DNA of 64,000 nt. It comes from Mesorhizobium waimense (GTDB taxonomy: Bacteria; Pseudomonadota; Alphaproteobacteria; Rhizobiales; Rhizobiaceae). The stretch's first letter is position 1. Each line of letters begins with the position of its first letter. A program made the translations under genes and the position numbers. The stretch spans positions 62,001-126,000 of the forward strand of contig NZ_QZWZ01000016.1 in NCBI RefSeq assembly GCF_003601975.1, given 5' to 3'. The notes beneath the pieces are model-generated. The model ran no database searches. It was not told the origin of the DNA and saw nothing but the letters and a program-made list of their open reading frames with translations. Shown here one piece after another: positions 1 through 7,799 of the stretch.

Positions 1-1559
1 TGATCCAGCTTGCCGAGCGCTTTTCCGATCCGGTGCGCAAGGATCTCGATGGACTTGGCCGTTTCGTGCTGACGCAGGAAGCGCAGGAATTGGCCCGCCT
101 GGCCAATGTCGAGACGCCGAAGCTCAGGACGCACGATCGCCAGGGCCGGCGCATCGACCTGGTCGAGTTCCATCCCGCCTATCACGCGCTGATGCGCCGC
201 TCCGTCGCCAACGGGCTGCATTCCTCGGTCTGGGAGAATGGCGACGCCGAGATCGGTCGCCGCCATCAGGTGCGCGCCGCCCGCTTCTACGTCACCGCAG
301 AACTCGAGACCGGGCATCTCTGCCCGATCACCATGACCAGCGCTTCGCTGGCGGCGCTGATGGCAAGCCCAAAGCTGTTTCGTGAATGGGCGCCACGGGT
401 GACAACGCGCAAATACGACCAGAGCCAGAAGCCGCCGGTCGAAAAGACTGGGCTGACACTCGGCATGGGCATGACCGAGAAGCAGGGCGGCACCGATGTG
501 CGCGCCAACATCACCAGGGCCGAGCGCGTCGGCAGCGGATTCTACCGCCTGACCGGCCACAAATGGTTCATGTCGGCGCCGATGTCGGATGCCTTCCTGG
601 TGCTGGGACAGGCGCCGGAAGGGCTTTCCTGCTTTCTCGTCCCGCGCATCCTTGGCGACGGATCGGGCAACGGCTTTCGCTTCCAGCGGCTGAAGGACAA
701 GCTCGGCAACCGCTCAAACGCCTCGTCGGAAGTGGAGTTCGTCAATGCGATCGGCGAGATGGTCGGCGAACCCGGGGCAGGGGTCAAGACGATCATGGAC
801 ATGGTGACGCTGACCCGGCTCGACTGCGCCGTCGCCTCCTCGGCGATCATGCGGGCGGGCCTCGCGGAGGCCGTCCATCACACACGCCACCGCCAGGTGT
901 TCGGCGCCACGCTGATCGACCAGCCGTTGATGCAGCGCGTGCTGGCAGACATGGCGCTCGACGTGGCTGCCGCCACCGCGCTGTCGTTCCGGCTGGCGCG
1001 CTCTTTCGACGAGGCGGCCAGCGACCGTGGCGAGGCGGCCTTCGCCCGCGCAATGACGCCTGTGGTCAAATACTGGGTCTGCAAGATCGCGCCACCATTG
1101 CTCTATGAGGCGATGGAATCCCTCGGCGGCAACGGCTATGTCGAGGAGGCGCCGGTCGCCCGCTACTACCGCGAAGCCCCGGTCAACGCGATCTGGGAAG
1201 GCTCCGGCAACGTCATGGCGCTCGACGTGCTGCGCGTGCTCGGCCGCGCGCCAGGCCTGTTCGAGGAGGTGCTGGCCGGCATCGACCGCGATCTCGGCGC
1301 CGGCGGTCGCGGCACCATAGGCGTGCTCAAGGCGGCCATGCAGGTGGCGGCGACCGACGAGGGCTCTGCACGACTGCTCACCGAGCAGTTGGCCTTGTCG
1401 GCTGCCGCGGCCGAGCTACGCCGGCTGGGGGCAGGGCGGATCGCCGATGCGTTCGTCGAGACCCGGCTCGCCGGCCAATGGCGCAACACGTACGGCATGC
1501 TCGATTCCCGCCACGATGCGCGCATGATCATCGACACGCTCTATCCGCCGGTGAACTGA
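1..1559 (+). CDS. aidB: AidB-type acyl-CoA dehydrogenase (5' end outside window)
   Basis: The reading frame is open from base 3 to the stop, giving about 518 visible residues, so the N-terminus lies upstream of the window. E. coli AidB (541 residues) shares the blocks CPITMT, GMGMTEKQGG, the KWF motif followed by the FAD-domain stretch, LKDKLGNRSNAS and, near the end, NxIWEGSGN followed by LDVLR. AidB is an FAD-binding member of the acyl-CoA dehydrogenase fold made during the adaptive response to alkylation; it binds DNA and has weak isovaleryl-CoA dehydrogenase activity. Whether this copy protects DNA or oxidises an acyl-CoA cannot be read from sequence. No ada or alk gene is visible beside it, so the neighbourhood gives no support for alkylation control. 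The family call is firm, the physiological role is not. Confidence 0.9.
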   Translation, partial: IQLAERFSDPVRKDLDGLGRFVLTQEAQELARLANVETPKLRTHDRQGRRIDLVEFHPAYHALMRRSVANGLHSSVWENGDAEIGRRHQVRAARFYVTAELETGHLCPITMTSASLAALMASPKLFREWAPRVTTRKYDQSQKPPVEKTGLTLGMGMTEKQGGTDVRANITRAERVGSGFYRLTGHKWFMSAPMSDAFLVLGQAPEGLSCFLVPRILGDGSGNGFRFQRLKDKLGNRSNASSEVEFVNAIGEMVGEPGAGVKTIMDMVTLTRLDCAVASSAIMRAGLAEAVHHTRHRQVFGATLIDQPLMQRVLADMALDVAAATALSFRLARSFDEAASDRGEAAFARAMTPVVKYWVCKIAPPLLYEAMESLGGNGYVEEAPVARYYREAPVNAIWEGSGNVMALDVLRVLGRAPGLFEEVLAGIDRDLGAGGRGTIGVLKAAMQVAATDEGSARLLTEQLALSAAAAELRRLGAGRIADAFVETRLAGQWRNTYGMLDSRHDARMIIDTLYPPVN

Positions 1560-1680
1560 CCTCACAACCAGGCTTTTTTCGCCCTTCGCCGTGTCCTGTG
1601 GATAGCCGTTAACCTTAACAAATGGTTTCCGTTGCGATGGCGGGCCGCAGAGCCCACAGTCGTGGTGGAGCAAGGATTGG

Positions 1681-1688
1681 TTAACCAT
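1681..1688 (+). promoter_or_regulatory. CtrA half-site-like octamer TTAACCAT
   Basis: The octamer TTAACCAT sits 31 bases before the start of the membrane gene at 1720, and a second TTAACC-TTAAC cluster lies at 1609-1619. TTAACCAT is the published half-site form of the alphaproteobacterial cell-cycle regulator CtrA. The match is short and could be chance; the paired cluster upstream is the only extra support. Confidence 0.25.
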
Positions 1689-1719
1689 AGGCCGCCTGTG
1701 CTCGCGAAGCAGGAACGCC

Positions 1720-2280
1720 ATGCGGCACGTACTGACCTCTTTTCTGGCCTTGCACTGGGCGATCGTTTTCGCCTTGCTGGCCTTCATCTGCATCGACGGC
1801 AACCGCGGTGTCGCAGGCGCTCTCGGCGTGCTGGGCGTGGCTGTCGAGAGCACTCACTTGGCCGGTCTAAATGACGCCGTCGTCGTCGCGCCTTTGGCCA
1901 TCGCACTGCTGGTCGTGGCGGTGCTGTTCTGCTGGGCCTTCGTCGAGACCCTGATCAACATCGCGGCAAATCCCGATGCCACCGACATCGTCGTGCGCAT
2001 CGCCTTCGTTTCCGCGTCCGGCGTCCTGTCGTTGATCCTGGTCGGCGGCGCCGCGCAAGGCATCGACGGACTGTTCATGGTCATTGCCGTGCAACTGACG
2101 GCGCTGCTGGCATCCTATGTTGCCGTGCTGGCGGAGCGGCGGTCGGCGTTAGGCATCACGGTTGCCGTCGAAAGCGAGATCCGTGCCAGAGCCAACGTCA
2201 TGGCAAGAGGGGCGGCGCACAGTTCCTTGCTCAACCGTATTTCCGGCCGCTCGGACACGAAGCATGGGGATGGCCGCTGA
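1720..2280 (+). CDS. Hypothetical four-helix membrane protein
   Basis: A 186-residue protein with hydrophobic stretches near residues 8-25, 53-75, 88-108 and 113-133, followed by a polar tail of about 50 residues, so four membrane passes with a C-terminal cytoplasmic tail are likely. I recognise no catalytic motif or named family. The stop codon overlaps the start of the next gene in a TGATG junction, so the two small membrane proteins are probably translated together. A poly-pyrimidine stretch and TTAAC-type motifs precede it. Function unknown; membrane location is the only inference I would make. Confidence 0.7.
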   Translation: MRHVLTSFLALHWAIVFALLAFICIDGNRGVAGALGVLGVAVESTHLAGLNDAVVVAPLAIALLVVAVLFCWAFVETLINIAANPDATDIVVRIAFVSASGVLSLILVGGAAQGIDGLFMVIAVQLTALLASYVAVLAERRSALGITVAVESEIRARANVMARGAAHSSLLNRISGRSDTKHGDGR

Positions 2281-2621
2281 TGCGCATTCTGTTCGCACTG
2301 TGGGCGGCTCCCATGGCCTTGTTCTGGGGCTGGTTCTATTTGTCGCTCAACGACATCAATTTCGGCTATGTGATGCTGAGCCGTCGGCTGCATGACCTGG
2401 TGTTCGAGCTCTACGGTCAAATGCTGGGCATCGATCCGGCGATCATTCCGGGTATGGTGGCCAAGACCTGCGTCTTCGACGGCTTCCTGCTGATGGCGCT
2501 GTGGGCGTTTCGCCGCCGCCGCAACATTGCCGCCTGGGTCAGGAACCGCTGGATGAATCCGGTTCCGCCGGAGCGGATGAGCCGAGCGACTGAAGCCGGT
2601 CAAGGACTCCCTGCAGAATAA
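2280..2621 (+). CDS. Small membrane protein, DUF6105-like
   Basis: A 113-residue protein beginning with a hydrophobic helix containing the string FWGWFYLS, a central amphipathic part and a second hydrophobic stretch near residues 68-82 followed by an arginine cluster. It resembles small rhizobial proteins labelled DUF6105 that sit near ruvX, but this is recalled from family features rather than searched. It is coupled to the gene before it (TGATG). Its last 83 bases overlap the 3' end of ruvX on the opposite strand, so the two genes share coding sequence and their transcripts must converge. No function is known to me. Confidence 0.65.
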   Translation: MRILFALWAAPMALFWGWFYLSLNDINFGYVMLSRRLHDLVFELYGQMLGIDPAIIPGMVAKTCVFDGFLLMALWAFRRRRNIAAWVRNRWMNPVPPERMSRATEAGQGLPAE

Positions 2622-3045
2622 AGGCGGCCGCTGCCGAATCGATCTTGCCGGCGCGCTTCTTGCGCGAGAAATCCATCTCGATCAGCGTCCGCTCGGCAGC
2701 CACGGTCGATAGCCTCTCGTCCCAGAGCACGAAAGGCAAGTCGGACAGGGCAGCCATGTTGCGCACGAAGGCACGCGATTTCTGGGCGCGTGGACCTTCC
2801 GACCCGTCCATGTTGACCGGCAGGCCGAGCGCGATCGCGCCGACATTTTCCTTCTGCAACTGGGTGAGCAGCAAGGCTGCATCGAGCGAGAACTTTCGTC
2901 GCAGGATAACAGGGCGCGGATGGGCGAAGGATAGCCCGCGGTCGGAAACCGCCACGCCTATCGTCTTGTCGCCGAGGTCGAGCCCGGCCAGCGTCCTGCC
3001 GCCGGCAAGTCGTGCCGGCAAGTCCTCGATCGGTATGATTCCCAA
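2539..3045 (-). CDS. ruvX: Holliday-junction-resolvase-like protein RuvX/YqgF
   Basis: A 168-residue RNase H-fold protein of the RuvX/YqgF family: GLDLGDKTIGVAVSD carries the first acidic residue, LGLPVNMDGSEGPRAQ is the family signature, DERLST the second acidic residue, and KIDSAAAAFILQ the terminal acidic motif. Members have been linked to pre-16S rRNA 5' end maturation and to junction resolution. I chose the TTG start because AAGGAG lies five bases upstream (3051-3056) and the resulting N-terminus matches the usual family length. A GTG at 3070-3072 would add nine residues but has no good ribosome-binding site. The 3' end overlaps the convergent gene by 83 bases. Confidence 0.88.
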   Translation of the reverse strand: MGIIPIEDLPARLAGGRTLAGLDLGDKTIGVAVSDRGLSFAHPRPVILRRKFSLDAALLLTQLQKENVGAIALGLPVNMDGSEGPRAQKSRAFVRNMAALSDLPFVLWDERLSTVAAERTLIEMDFSRKKRAGKIDSAAAAFILQGVLDRLQSLGSSAPAEPDSSSGS

Positions 3046-3060
3046 CGGTTCTCCTTCGAT

Positions 3061-3077
3061 AGAGCGTGACACGCTCT
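3061..3077. repeat. 17-bp inverted repeat upstream of ruvX
   Basis: AGAGCGT and ACGCTCT form perfect 7-base arms around a GAC centre, just upstream of the preferred ruvX start and between ruvX and the divergent hydrolase gene. It has the size of a dimeric regulator site. No regulator is identified, and chance cannot be excluded. Confidence 0.4.
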
Positions 3078-3161
3078 TTTGACCGGCAACGATACTATGG
3101 CACTTTCATTCTGCAGGAGGCGTTCTATCTTCCGGCGCAGCAAAAATCGAGGAAGGCATCT

Positions 3162-3869
3162 ATGAAACTGACCTGGTACGGACATTCGGCATTCCGCATC
3201 GAAACGGCGGGGGCCAATATCCTCATCGACCCCTATCTGGTCGGCAATCCGTCATGGACGGGCGGCTGGGAAGGGCCGGCGGAAGGGGTCACCCATGTGC
3301 TGCTAACCCACGGCCACAACGATCACGTCAGCGGTGCGCTGGAAGTGCTCAAGAAAAGCGGCGCCATGTTGGTCGCGAACTACGAGATCTGCATGTACCT
3401 CGTCGGCAAGGGCGCCAGCGGCGACAAGATCAACCCCGGCAACATCGGCGGCACCCTCGATTGCGGCGCCTTCACCACCACCTTCGTCCAGGCCCTGCAC
3501 TCGTCATCGTTTGGCGGCGAGGGCGGTCAAAACACCTATCTCGGCAATCCGGGCGGGCTCGTCCTGCATTTCCCCGAGGAAAAAACGCTCTACCATATGG
3601 GCGACACCGACATCTTCTCCGACATGGCGCTGATCAACGAATTGCACGAGCCGAAGATCGGCATCGTGCCGGTCGGCGACCGCTTCACCATGGGTGGCGC
3701 GGTGGCCGCACTTGCCTGCCGGCGCTTTTTTCGCTTCGATACGGTCGTTCCCTGCCATTTCGGCACGTTTCCGATCATCGACCAGACGGCGGAAAAGTTC
3801 GTTGCGGGAATGGAGGGATCCGGCGTGAACGTGGCGTTGCCGGGAATCGGCCAGACCATCACTCTCTAG
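3162..3869 (+). CDS. UPF0173-type metal-dependent hydrolase
   Basis: A 235-residue metallo-beta-lactamase-fold protein. The metal motif THGHNDH is present near residue 48, followed by MGDTDIF (the Asp bridging the metals) near residue 147 and PCHFGTFP near residue 200. These blocks and the length fit the UPF0173/YtkL group, whose natural substrate is unknown. The ATG at 3162 is preferred because GAGGAAGG precedes it and the protein then begins MKLTWYGHSAF, the usual family N-terminus; an open stretch of 32 codons upstream is not needed. It is divergent from ruvX. A cytoplasmic hydrolase is likely; substrate cannot be inferred. Confidence 0.9.
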   Translation: MKLTWYGHSAFRIETAGANILIDPYLVGNPSWTGGWEGPAEGVTHVLLTHGHNDHVSGALEVLKKSGAMLVANYEICMYLVGKGASGDKINPGNIGGTLDCGAFTTTFVQALHSSSFGGEGGQNTYLGNPGGLVLHFPEEKTLYHMGDTDIFSDMALINELHEPKIGIVPVGDRFTMGGAVAALACRRFFRFDTVVPCHFGTFPIIDQTAEKFVAGMEGSGVNVALPGIGQTITL

Positions 3870-3905
3870 AAAAGCCATCCCGCTCTAGAAAAATGGAATG
3901 AAACC

Positions 3906-4322
3906 ATGGTGTTGAAACAAACTCTTTGCGTTTCGATGTTGGTCGCCGCATCTCCGGCGCCTGCCGCCGAGGATTTCATTGAGGGTGTCTATCTTCAGTC
4001 GGAGGAGCTTTGCGCCAAGGCCAAGAAAGAGACGCTGCAGAGCGTGATCGACGCCGGCAACATCGTGCTGTCGGCCCACGGCCTGCAAAGCGTCGAATAC
4101 AATTGCGAATTCCTTCAGGTTACCAAGGCGACGCTCTCGCCAAGCTGGGCGGTCACCGCCATCTGCCAGGAGCCGGGCTTTGTCTTTCCGGATGTCCTTT
4201 CGGTCACACAAATGAGCCCGACTCAGATCGACCTGGTTTCAGTCCGCCCGGTCGTCGACGAAAGCGAGCAGGCCGGCAACGGTGGCAGTTACGTGCTGTG
4301 CGGCGGCGTGGTTTTGCCTTAG
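3906..4322 (+). CDS. Small secreted protein of unknown function
   Basis: A 138-residue protein with a short signal peptide (basic start, hydrophobic core, likely cleavage after the APA-A region near residue 21). The mature part holds several cysteines spread over its length, suggesting disulfides in the periplasm. No known domain is recognised. It follows the hydrolase by 36 bases, so cotranscription is possible. A palindromic repeat begins directly at its stop codon. Function unknown. Confidence 0.7.
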   Translation: MVLKQTLCVSMLVAASPAPAAEDFIEGVYLQSEELCAKAKKETLQSVIDAGNIVLSAHGLQSVEYNCEFLQVTKATLSPSWAVTAICQEPGFVFPDVLSVTQMSPTQIDLVSVRPVVDESEQAGNGGSYVLCGGVVLP

Positions 4323-4323
4323 A

Positions 4324-4367
4324 GCAATTCCAGGAAAGGTTCGCAGCGGTTTTCCGTCCGGAATTGC
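4324..4367. repeat. Rhizobial intergenic palindrome, copy 1
   Basis: GCAATTCC (4324-4331) and GGAATTGC (4360-4367) form 8-base arms, with AGGAAA and TTTCC continuing part of the stem, and CAAAAC follows. The layout parallels the palindromes at 7688 and 56117. Such elements are abundant between genes in Mesorhizobium and relatives; here the element could also act as a transcript-end stem for the secreted-protein gene. Confidence 0.65.
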
Positions 4368-4385
4368 GCAAAACAAATAGTTTGC

Positions 4386-5265
4386 GTGAATGCCCCTCGA
4401 AAATTTGGCGCAATGATGCGTGGAGCCCCGCGTGAGCCCATGACATTCCTGGAACGGTTGGGCCTGAAACGGTTGGCGTCGGTACCGGGCCAGGAGCGAC
4501 CGGTCTTCCGCAAACTCGAGCTGCATGTAGCCCATGGCTGCAACCTGTCATGCGAGAGCTGTTCGCATTATTCCAACCATGCCCATGCCGGCATCGTGTC
4601 GCTGGAAGATGCCGACCGCTGGATGGGCCTGTGGAGCGGTCGGCGTATCGGTCACGCGATTCTCGCTGCTTGGCGGCGAACCCACCATCCATCCGGAGCT
4701 GCCGCGTCTCGTTGGCGTGGTGCGAAACACTGGCCGCGCACCAAAATCGAGATCGTCAGCAACGGCTTCTTCCATCCTTGCCGCCGACCCGATGCGCGCC
4801 TGGTCATCTCCGTCCATCACATGGCGGAGGAATATCAACCGGTCTTTGCCCTGTTGCGGGAATGGCGGCGCGACCACGGCGTTGTCGCCGCCTGCGCACA
4901 AGAACTGGACCCGGCGCTACGACGGCTTCGGCGACACGATGCTGCCATTTGACGACGGCGACCCGCGCGCCAGCTGGGAGGCCTGTCCGGCCCGCCATTG
5001 CAAGCAGGTTCTCGACGGATGTATCTGGAAATGTGCGCCGCTGGCCTATCTGCCGATGCAGAAGGCGAAATACCGCCTCTCCGAGAAATGGGATCCCTAT
5101 CTCGGCTACCAACCGCCCGAACCTGATTGCTCCCCGGCCGAGCTACAGGCGTTCGCCGCACTCGAGGACGAGGCGGAGTGCGGCATGTGCCCGGCGAAGG
5201 AGCGTCTTTTCGAGCTACCTATTCCGCTGCGCCCGCCCAAGCCCCTGGCCATCCCGGCCGTTTAG
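4386..5265 (+). pseudogene. Radical-SAM domain protein, multiply frameshifted
   Basis: Pieces of one protein are spread over two frames. The frame starting at 4386 carries HGCNLSCESCSHYSNH, the CxxxCxxC-type iron-sulfur motif of radical-SAM enzymes. The second frame then supplies SLLGGEPTIHPELP, the GGE motif that binds S-adenosylmethionine. The first frame resumes with KIEIVSNGFF and LVISVHHMAEEY, and the second carries the C-terminal part from HKNWTRRYDGFGD to the stop at 5265, with a second cysteine set (CPARHCKQVLDGCIWKC and CGMCPA). At least three switches are needed and some internal bases appear lost, so no full-length product can be made. The likely original start is ATG 4386 or 4440. 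Its substrate is unknown. Confidence 0.82.
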
Positions 5266-5353
5266 CAGTTCCAGGCCCGCAGATCCCGCCACGATGCATG
5301 TTGCGCGTCACGCGCCGCGCCGCTATAGCGCTGGTTTTCCCGAGGCAACAGAA

Positions 5354-5641
5354 ATGTCCGTTGATCTTCAGACAGTGAAGCGCGTCGCGCACCTTGCCCG
5401 CATTGCGGTGAGCGAGGAGGACGCCGAGCGCATGACCGGCGAGTTGAACGCCATCCTTGGCTTCGTCGAACAGTTGAACGAGGTCGACGTCTCCGGCGTC
5501 GAGCCGATGACGTCGGTCACGCCGATGGAGATGAAGAAGCGGCGGGACGTCGTCACCGACGGCAGCAAGGCCACCGATATCGTCGCCAATGCGCCGGCGG
5601 CCGATGAGAATTTCTTCCTCGTTCCCAAGGTGGTGGAGTAG
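5354..5641 (+). CDS. gatC: Asp/Glu-tRNA amidotransferase subunit C
   Basis: A 95-residue protein with the GatC pattern: VKRVAHLARIAVSEEDAERM at the start, then a helix ending in FVEQLNEVDVSGVEPMTSV and a C-terminal FFLVPKVVE. GatC stabilises the GatCAB complex, which converts mischarged Glu-tRNA(Gln) and Asp-tRNA(Asn) to the correct amides in bacteria that lack the direct synthetases. The ATG at 5354 gives the standard length. It is immediately followed, with no spacer, by a GNAT acetyltransferase and then gatA, so the three are probably one transcript. gatB is not adjacent on the downstream side. Confidence 0.95.
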   Translation: MSVDLQTVKRVAHLARIAVSEEDAERMTGELNAILGFVEQLNEVDVSGVEPMTSVTPMEMKKRRDVVTDGSKATDIVANAPAADENFFLVPKVVE

Positions 5642-6106
5642 GTGGCGGTGGCAGTCGAGATCGCCATCGAGACGCCGCTGCAGGACGACGTGCGCGGGCT
5701 GGTCGAAGAGCTCAACGCCACGCTGCTCGAGCTGACGCCGCCGGAGCATTGCTACCACCTGACTGTCGAGCAGATGGCCGGAGAGGACACGAGCGTCTTC
5801 ATCGCCCGCGACAACGGCCTGGCCATCGGCTGCGGCGCGCTGAAGCGCCATGATGGTTCGGTCGGCGAGGTCAAGCGCATGTACACGCGGCCCTCGCATC
5901 GCGGTCAGAAGATCGGCGCCAAGATCGTCGAGCGGGTCGAAGCGCTGGCACGCAGCGAAGGGCTGAAGCGTCTGGTGCTGGAAACCGGCGATCGCCATGC
6001 CGCCGCCTGGACCGTCTACGAACGCGCCGGCTTCTCACGCTGCGGCCCGGTGCTGGATTATCCCGACTCAGAATGGTCGGTGTTTTACGAAAAGAGCCTT
6101 GCCTGA
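5642..6106 (+). CDS. GNAT-family N-acetyltransferase between gatC and gatA
   Basis: A 154-residue GNAT protein. The acetyl-CoA-binding motif A is VKRMYTRPSHRGQKIGAKIV near residues 79-98, and the C-terminal WTVYERAGFSRCG is the usual motif B region. It starts at a GTG directly abutting the gatC stop, and its own stop overlaps the gatA start in TGATG, so its translation appears coupled to both amidotransferase subunits. Family membership is clear; the substrate could be a small molecule or a protein N-terminus. Its place inside the gat operon is suggestive, but no role in tRNA charging can be read from sequence. Confidence 0.88.
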   Translation: MAVAVEIAIETPLQDDVRGLVEELNATLLELTPPEHCYHLTVEQMAGEDTSVFIARDNGLAIGCGALKRHDGSVGEVKRMYTRPSHRGQKIGAKIVERVEALARSEGLKRLVLETGDRHAAAWTVYERAGFSRCGPVLDYPDSEWSVFYEKSLA

Positions 6107-7671
6107 TGAGCGACCTGACCCACCTGACGATTTCGCAGGCCCGTGCCAAGCTGCGCGGCAAGGAGATTACCGCGGCCGAGATCACCGAGGCTTACCTCGA
6201 CGCGATCGAGCGCGCCAATCCGCTGCTCAACGCCTATGTCACCGTCACCGGCAACAAGGCGCGCGATATGGCCAAGGCCTCGGACGCGAAACTGGCCAAG
6301 GGCGAGGGCGGCGCGCTGGAAGGCATTCCGCTCGGCATCAAGGACCTGTTCGGCACCGAAGGCGTCCACACCCAGGCCTGCAGCCACGTGCTGGACGGCT
6401 TCAAGCCACGTTACGAATCGACCGTCACCGCCAATCTGTGGGCCGATGGCGCCGTCATGCTGGGCAAGCTCAACATGGACGAGTTCGCCATGGGCTCGTC
6501 CAACGAGACCTCCTATTACGGCCCGGTGATCAACCCGTGGCGGCGCTCGCGCCTCGACACGGTGGTGATGCCGACGACGCATCAGGGCGATGGCGGCTTT
6601 GTCTCGTCCGGCGGCACCAAGACTGCGCGAACGCTCGACAATGCCCAGCTTGTGCCGGGCGGCTCGTCGGGCGGCTCGGCCTCGGCCGTGTCGGCCTTCC
6701 TCTGCGCCGGCGCCACCGCGACCGATACTGGCGGCTCGATCCGCCAGCCCGCCGCCTTCACCGGCACTGTCGGCATCAAGCCGACCTACGGCCGCTGCTC
6801 GCGCTGGGGCATCGTCGCCTTTGCTTCCTCGCTCGACCAGGCCGGACCGATCGCCCGCGACGTGCGCGACGCCGCCATCCTGTTGAAGTCGATGGCCTCG
6901 GTCGACCCGAAGGACACCACTTCGGTCGACCGTCCCGTGCCGGACTACGAGGCGGCGATCGGCAAGCCGATCAAGGGCATGAAGGTCGGCATTCCCAAGG
7001 AGTACCGCGTCGACGGCATGCCGGAGGATATCGAGGCGCTCTGGCAGAAGGGCATTGCCTGGCTGAAAGATGCCGGCGCCGAGATCGTCGACATCTCGCT
7101 GCCGCACACCAAATACGCCTTGCCGGCCTATTACATCGTCGCGCCCGCCGAAGCCTCGTCCAATCTCGCCCGCTATGACGGCGTCCGCTACGGGCTGCGC
7201 GTGCCAGGCAAGGACATCATCGACATGTATGAGAAGACCCGCGCCGCCGGTTTCGGCCGCGAGGTCAAGCGCCGCATCATGATCGGCACCTATGTGCTGT
7301 CGGCCGGCTACTACGATGCCTATTATCTGCAGGCGCAGAAGGTGCGCACCCTGATCAAGCGCGACTTCGAGAACGTCTTCGCGGCAGGCGTGGATGTGAT
7401 CCTGACCCCGGCGACGCCGTCGGCCGCCTTCGGTGTCGCCGACGAGGACATGGCCTCCGATCCGGTCAATATGTATCTCAACGACATCTTCACGGTGACC
7501 GTCAACATGGCCGGCCTGCCGGGCATCGCTGTGCCCGCCGGCCTCGACGCCAAGGGCCTGCCGCTCGGACTGCAGCTCATCGGCCAGCCCTTCGACGAGG
7601 AAACGCTGTTCCAGACAGCTCATGTCATCGAGCAGGCGGCCGGCACATTTCAGCCGGATAAGTGGTGGTAG
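6106..7671 (+). CDS. gatA: Asp/Glu-tRNA amidotransferase subunit A, with insertion
   Basis: A 521-residue amidase-signature enzyme that releases ammonia from glutamine for GatB. The catalytic lysine lies in GIPLGIKDLF, the two serines in VPGGSSGGSASAVSA and ATDTGGSIRQPA. GatA is usually about 480-495 residues; the extra length is mostly a segment at about residues 149-180, between NPWRR and LVPGG, where most family members have only a few residues. The insertion lies just before the glycine-serine-rich active-site stretch. Start overlaps the GNAT stop. No frameshift or missing catalytic residue is seen, so the enzyme should be active. Confidence 0.95.
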   Translation: MSDLTHLTISQARAKLRGKEITAAEITEAYLDAIERANPLLNAYVTVTGNKARDMAKASDAKLAKGEGGALEGIPLGIKDLFGTEGVHTQACSHVLDGFKPRYESTVTANLWADGAVMLGKLNMDEFAMGSSNETSYYGPVINPWRRSRLDTVVMPTTHQGDGGFVSSGGTKTARTLDNAQLVPGGSSGGSASAVSAFLCAGATATDTGGSIRQPAAFTGTVGIKPTYGRCSRWGIVAFASSLDQAGPIARDVRDAAILLKSMASVDPKDTTSVDRPVPDYEAAIGKPIKGMKVGIPKEYRVDGMPEDIEALWQKGIAWLKDAGAEIVDISLPHTKYALPAYYIVAPAEASSNLARYDGVRYGLRVPGKDIIDMYEKTRAAGFGREVKRRIMIGTYVLSAGYYDAYYLQAQKVRTLIKRDFENVFAAGVDVILTPATPSAAFGVADEDMASDPVNMYLNDIFTVTVNMAGLPGIAVPAGLDAKGLPLGLQLIGQPFDEETLFQTAHVIEQAAGTFQPDKWW

Positions 7672-7687
7672 GGTCGTTTCTCATCTA

Positions 7688-7734
7688 GCGCATGACCCCG
7701 AAGAATGGAATCGATTTTCGAAAGGATCATGCGC
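7688..7734. repeat. Rhizobial intergenic palindrome, copy 2
   Basis: GCGCATGA (7688-7695) and TCATGCGC (7727-7734) form perfect arms, with CCCCGAA and TTCG extending the inner stem; CAAAATC follows. The CATGAYCCCGAA...ATCATG core is shared with the copy at 56117. It lies just after gatA, where it may also cap the transcript. Confidence 0.7.
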
Positions 7735-7746
7735 AAAATCAAAGTG

Positions 7747-7788
7747 TTACAGTGTCCTTTGCGCGTCCAGGGACGCGCGGCGCTGTAA
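7747..7788. repeat. Nested palindrome, RIME-like mosaic element
   Basis: TTACAG (7747-7752) pairs with CTGTAA (7783-7788) around an inner GCGCGTCC/GGACGCGC hairpin (7761-7778). Elements of this nested form, abutting the CATGA palindrome, are typical of the intergenic mosaic elements of rhizobia. The two palindromes together fill most of the gatA-ydcF gap. Confidence 0.65.
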
Positions 7789-7799
7789 TGGGGTGAGGG

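Noticed and set aside
6085..7623. Open frame of 512 codons opposite gatA
   Set aside because: Shadow of a high-GC gene; His/Gly/Arg-rich composition without domain features.
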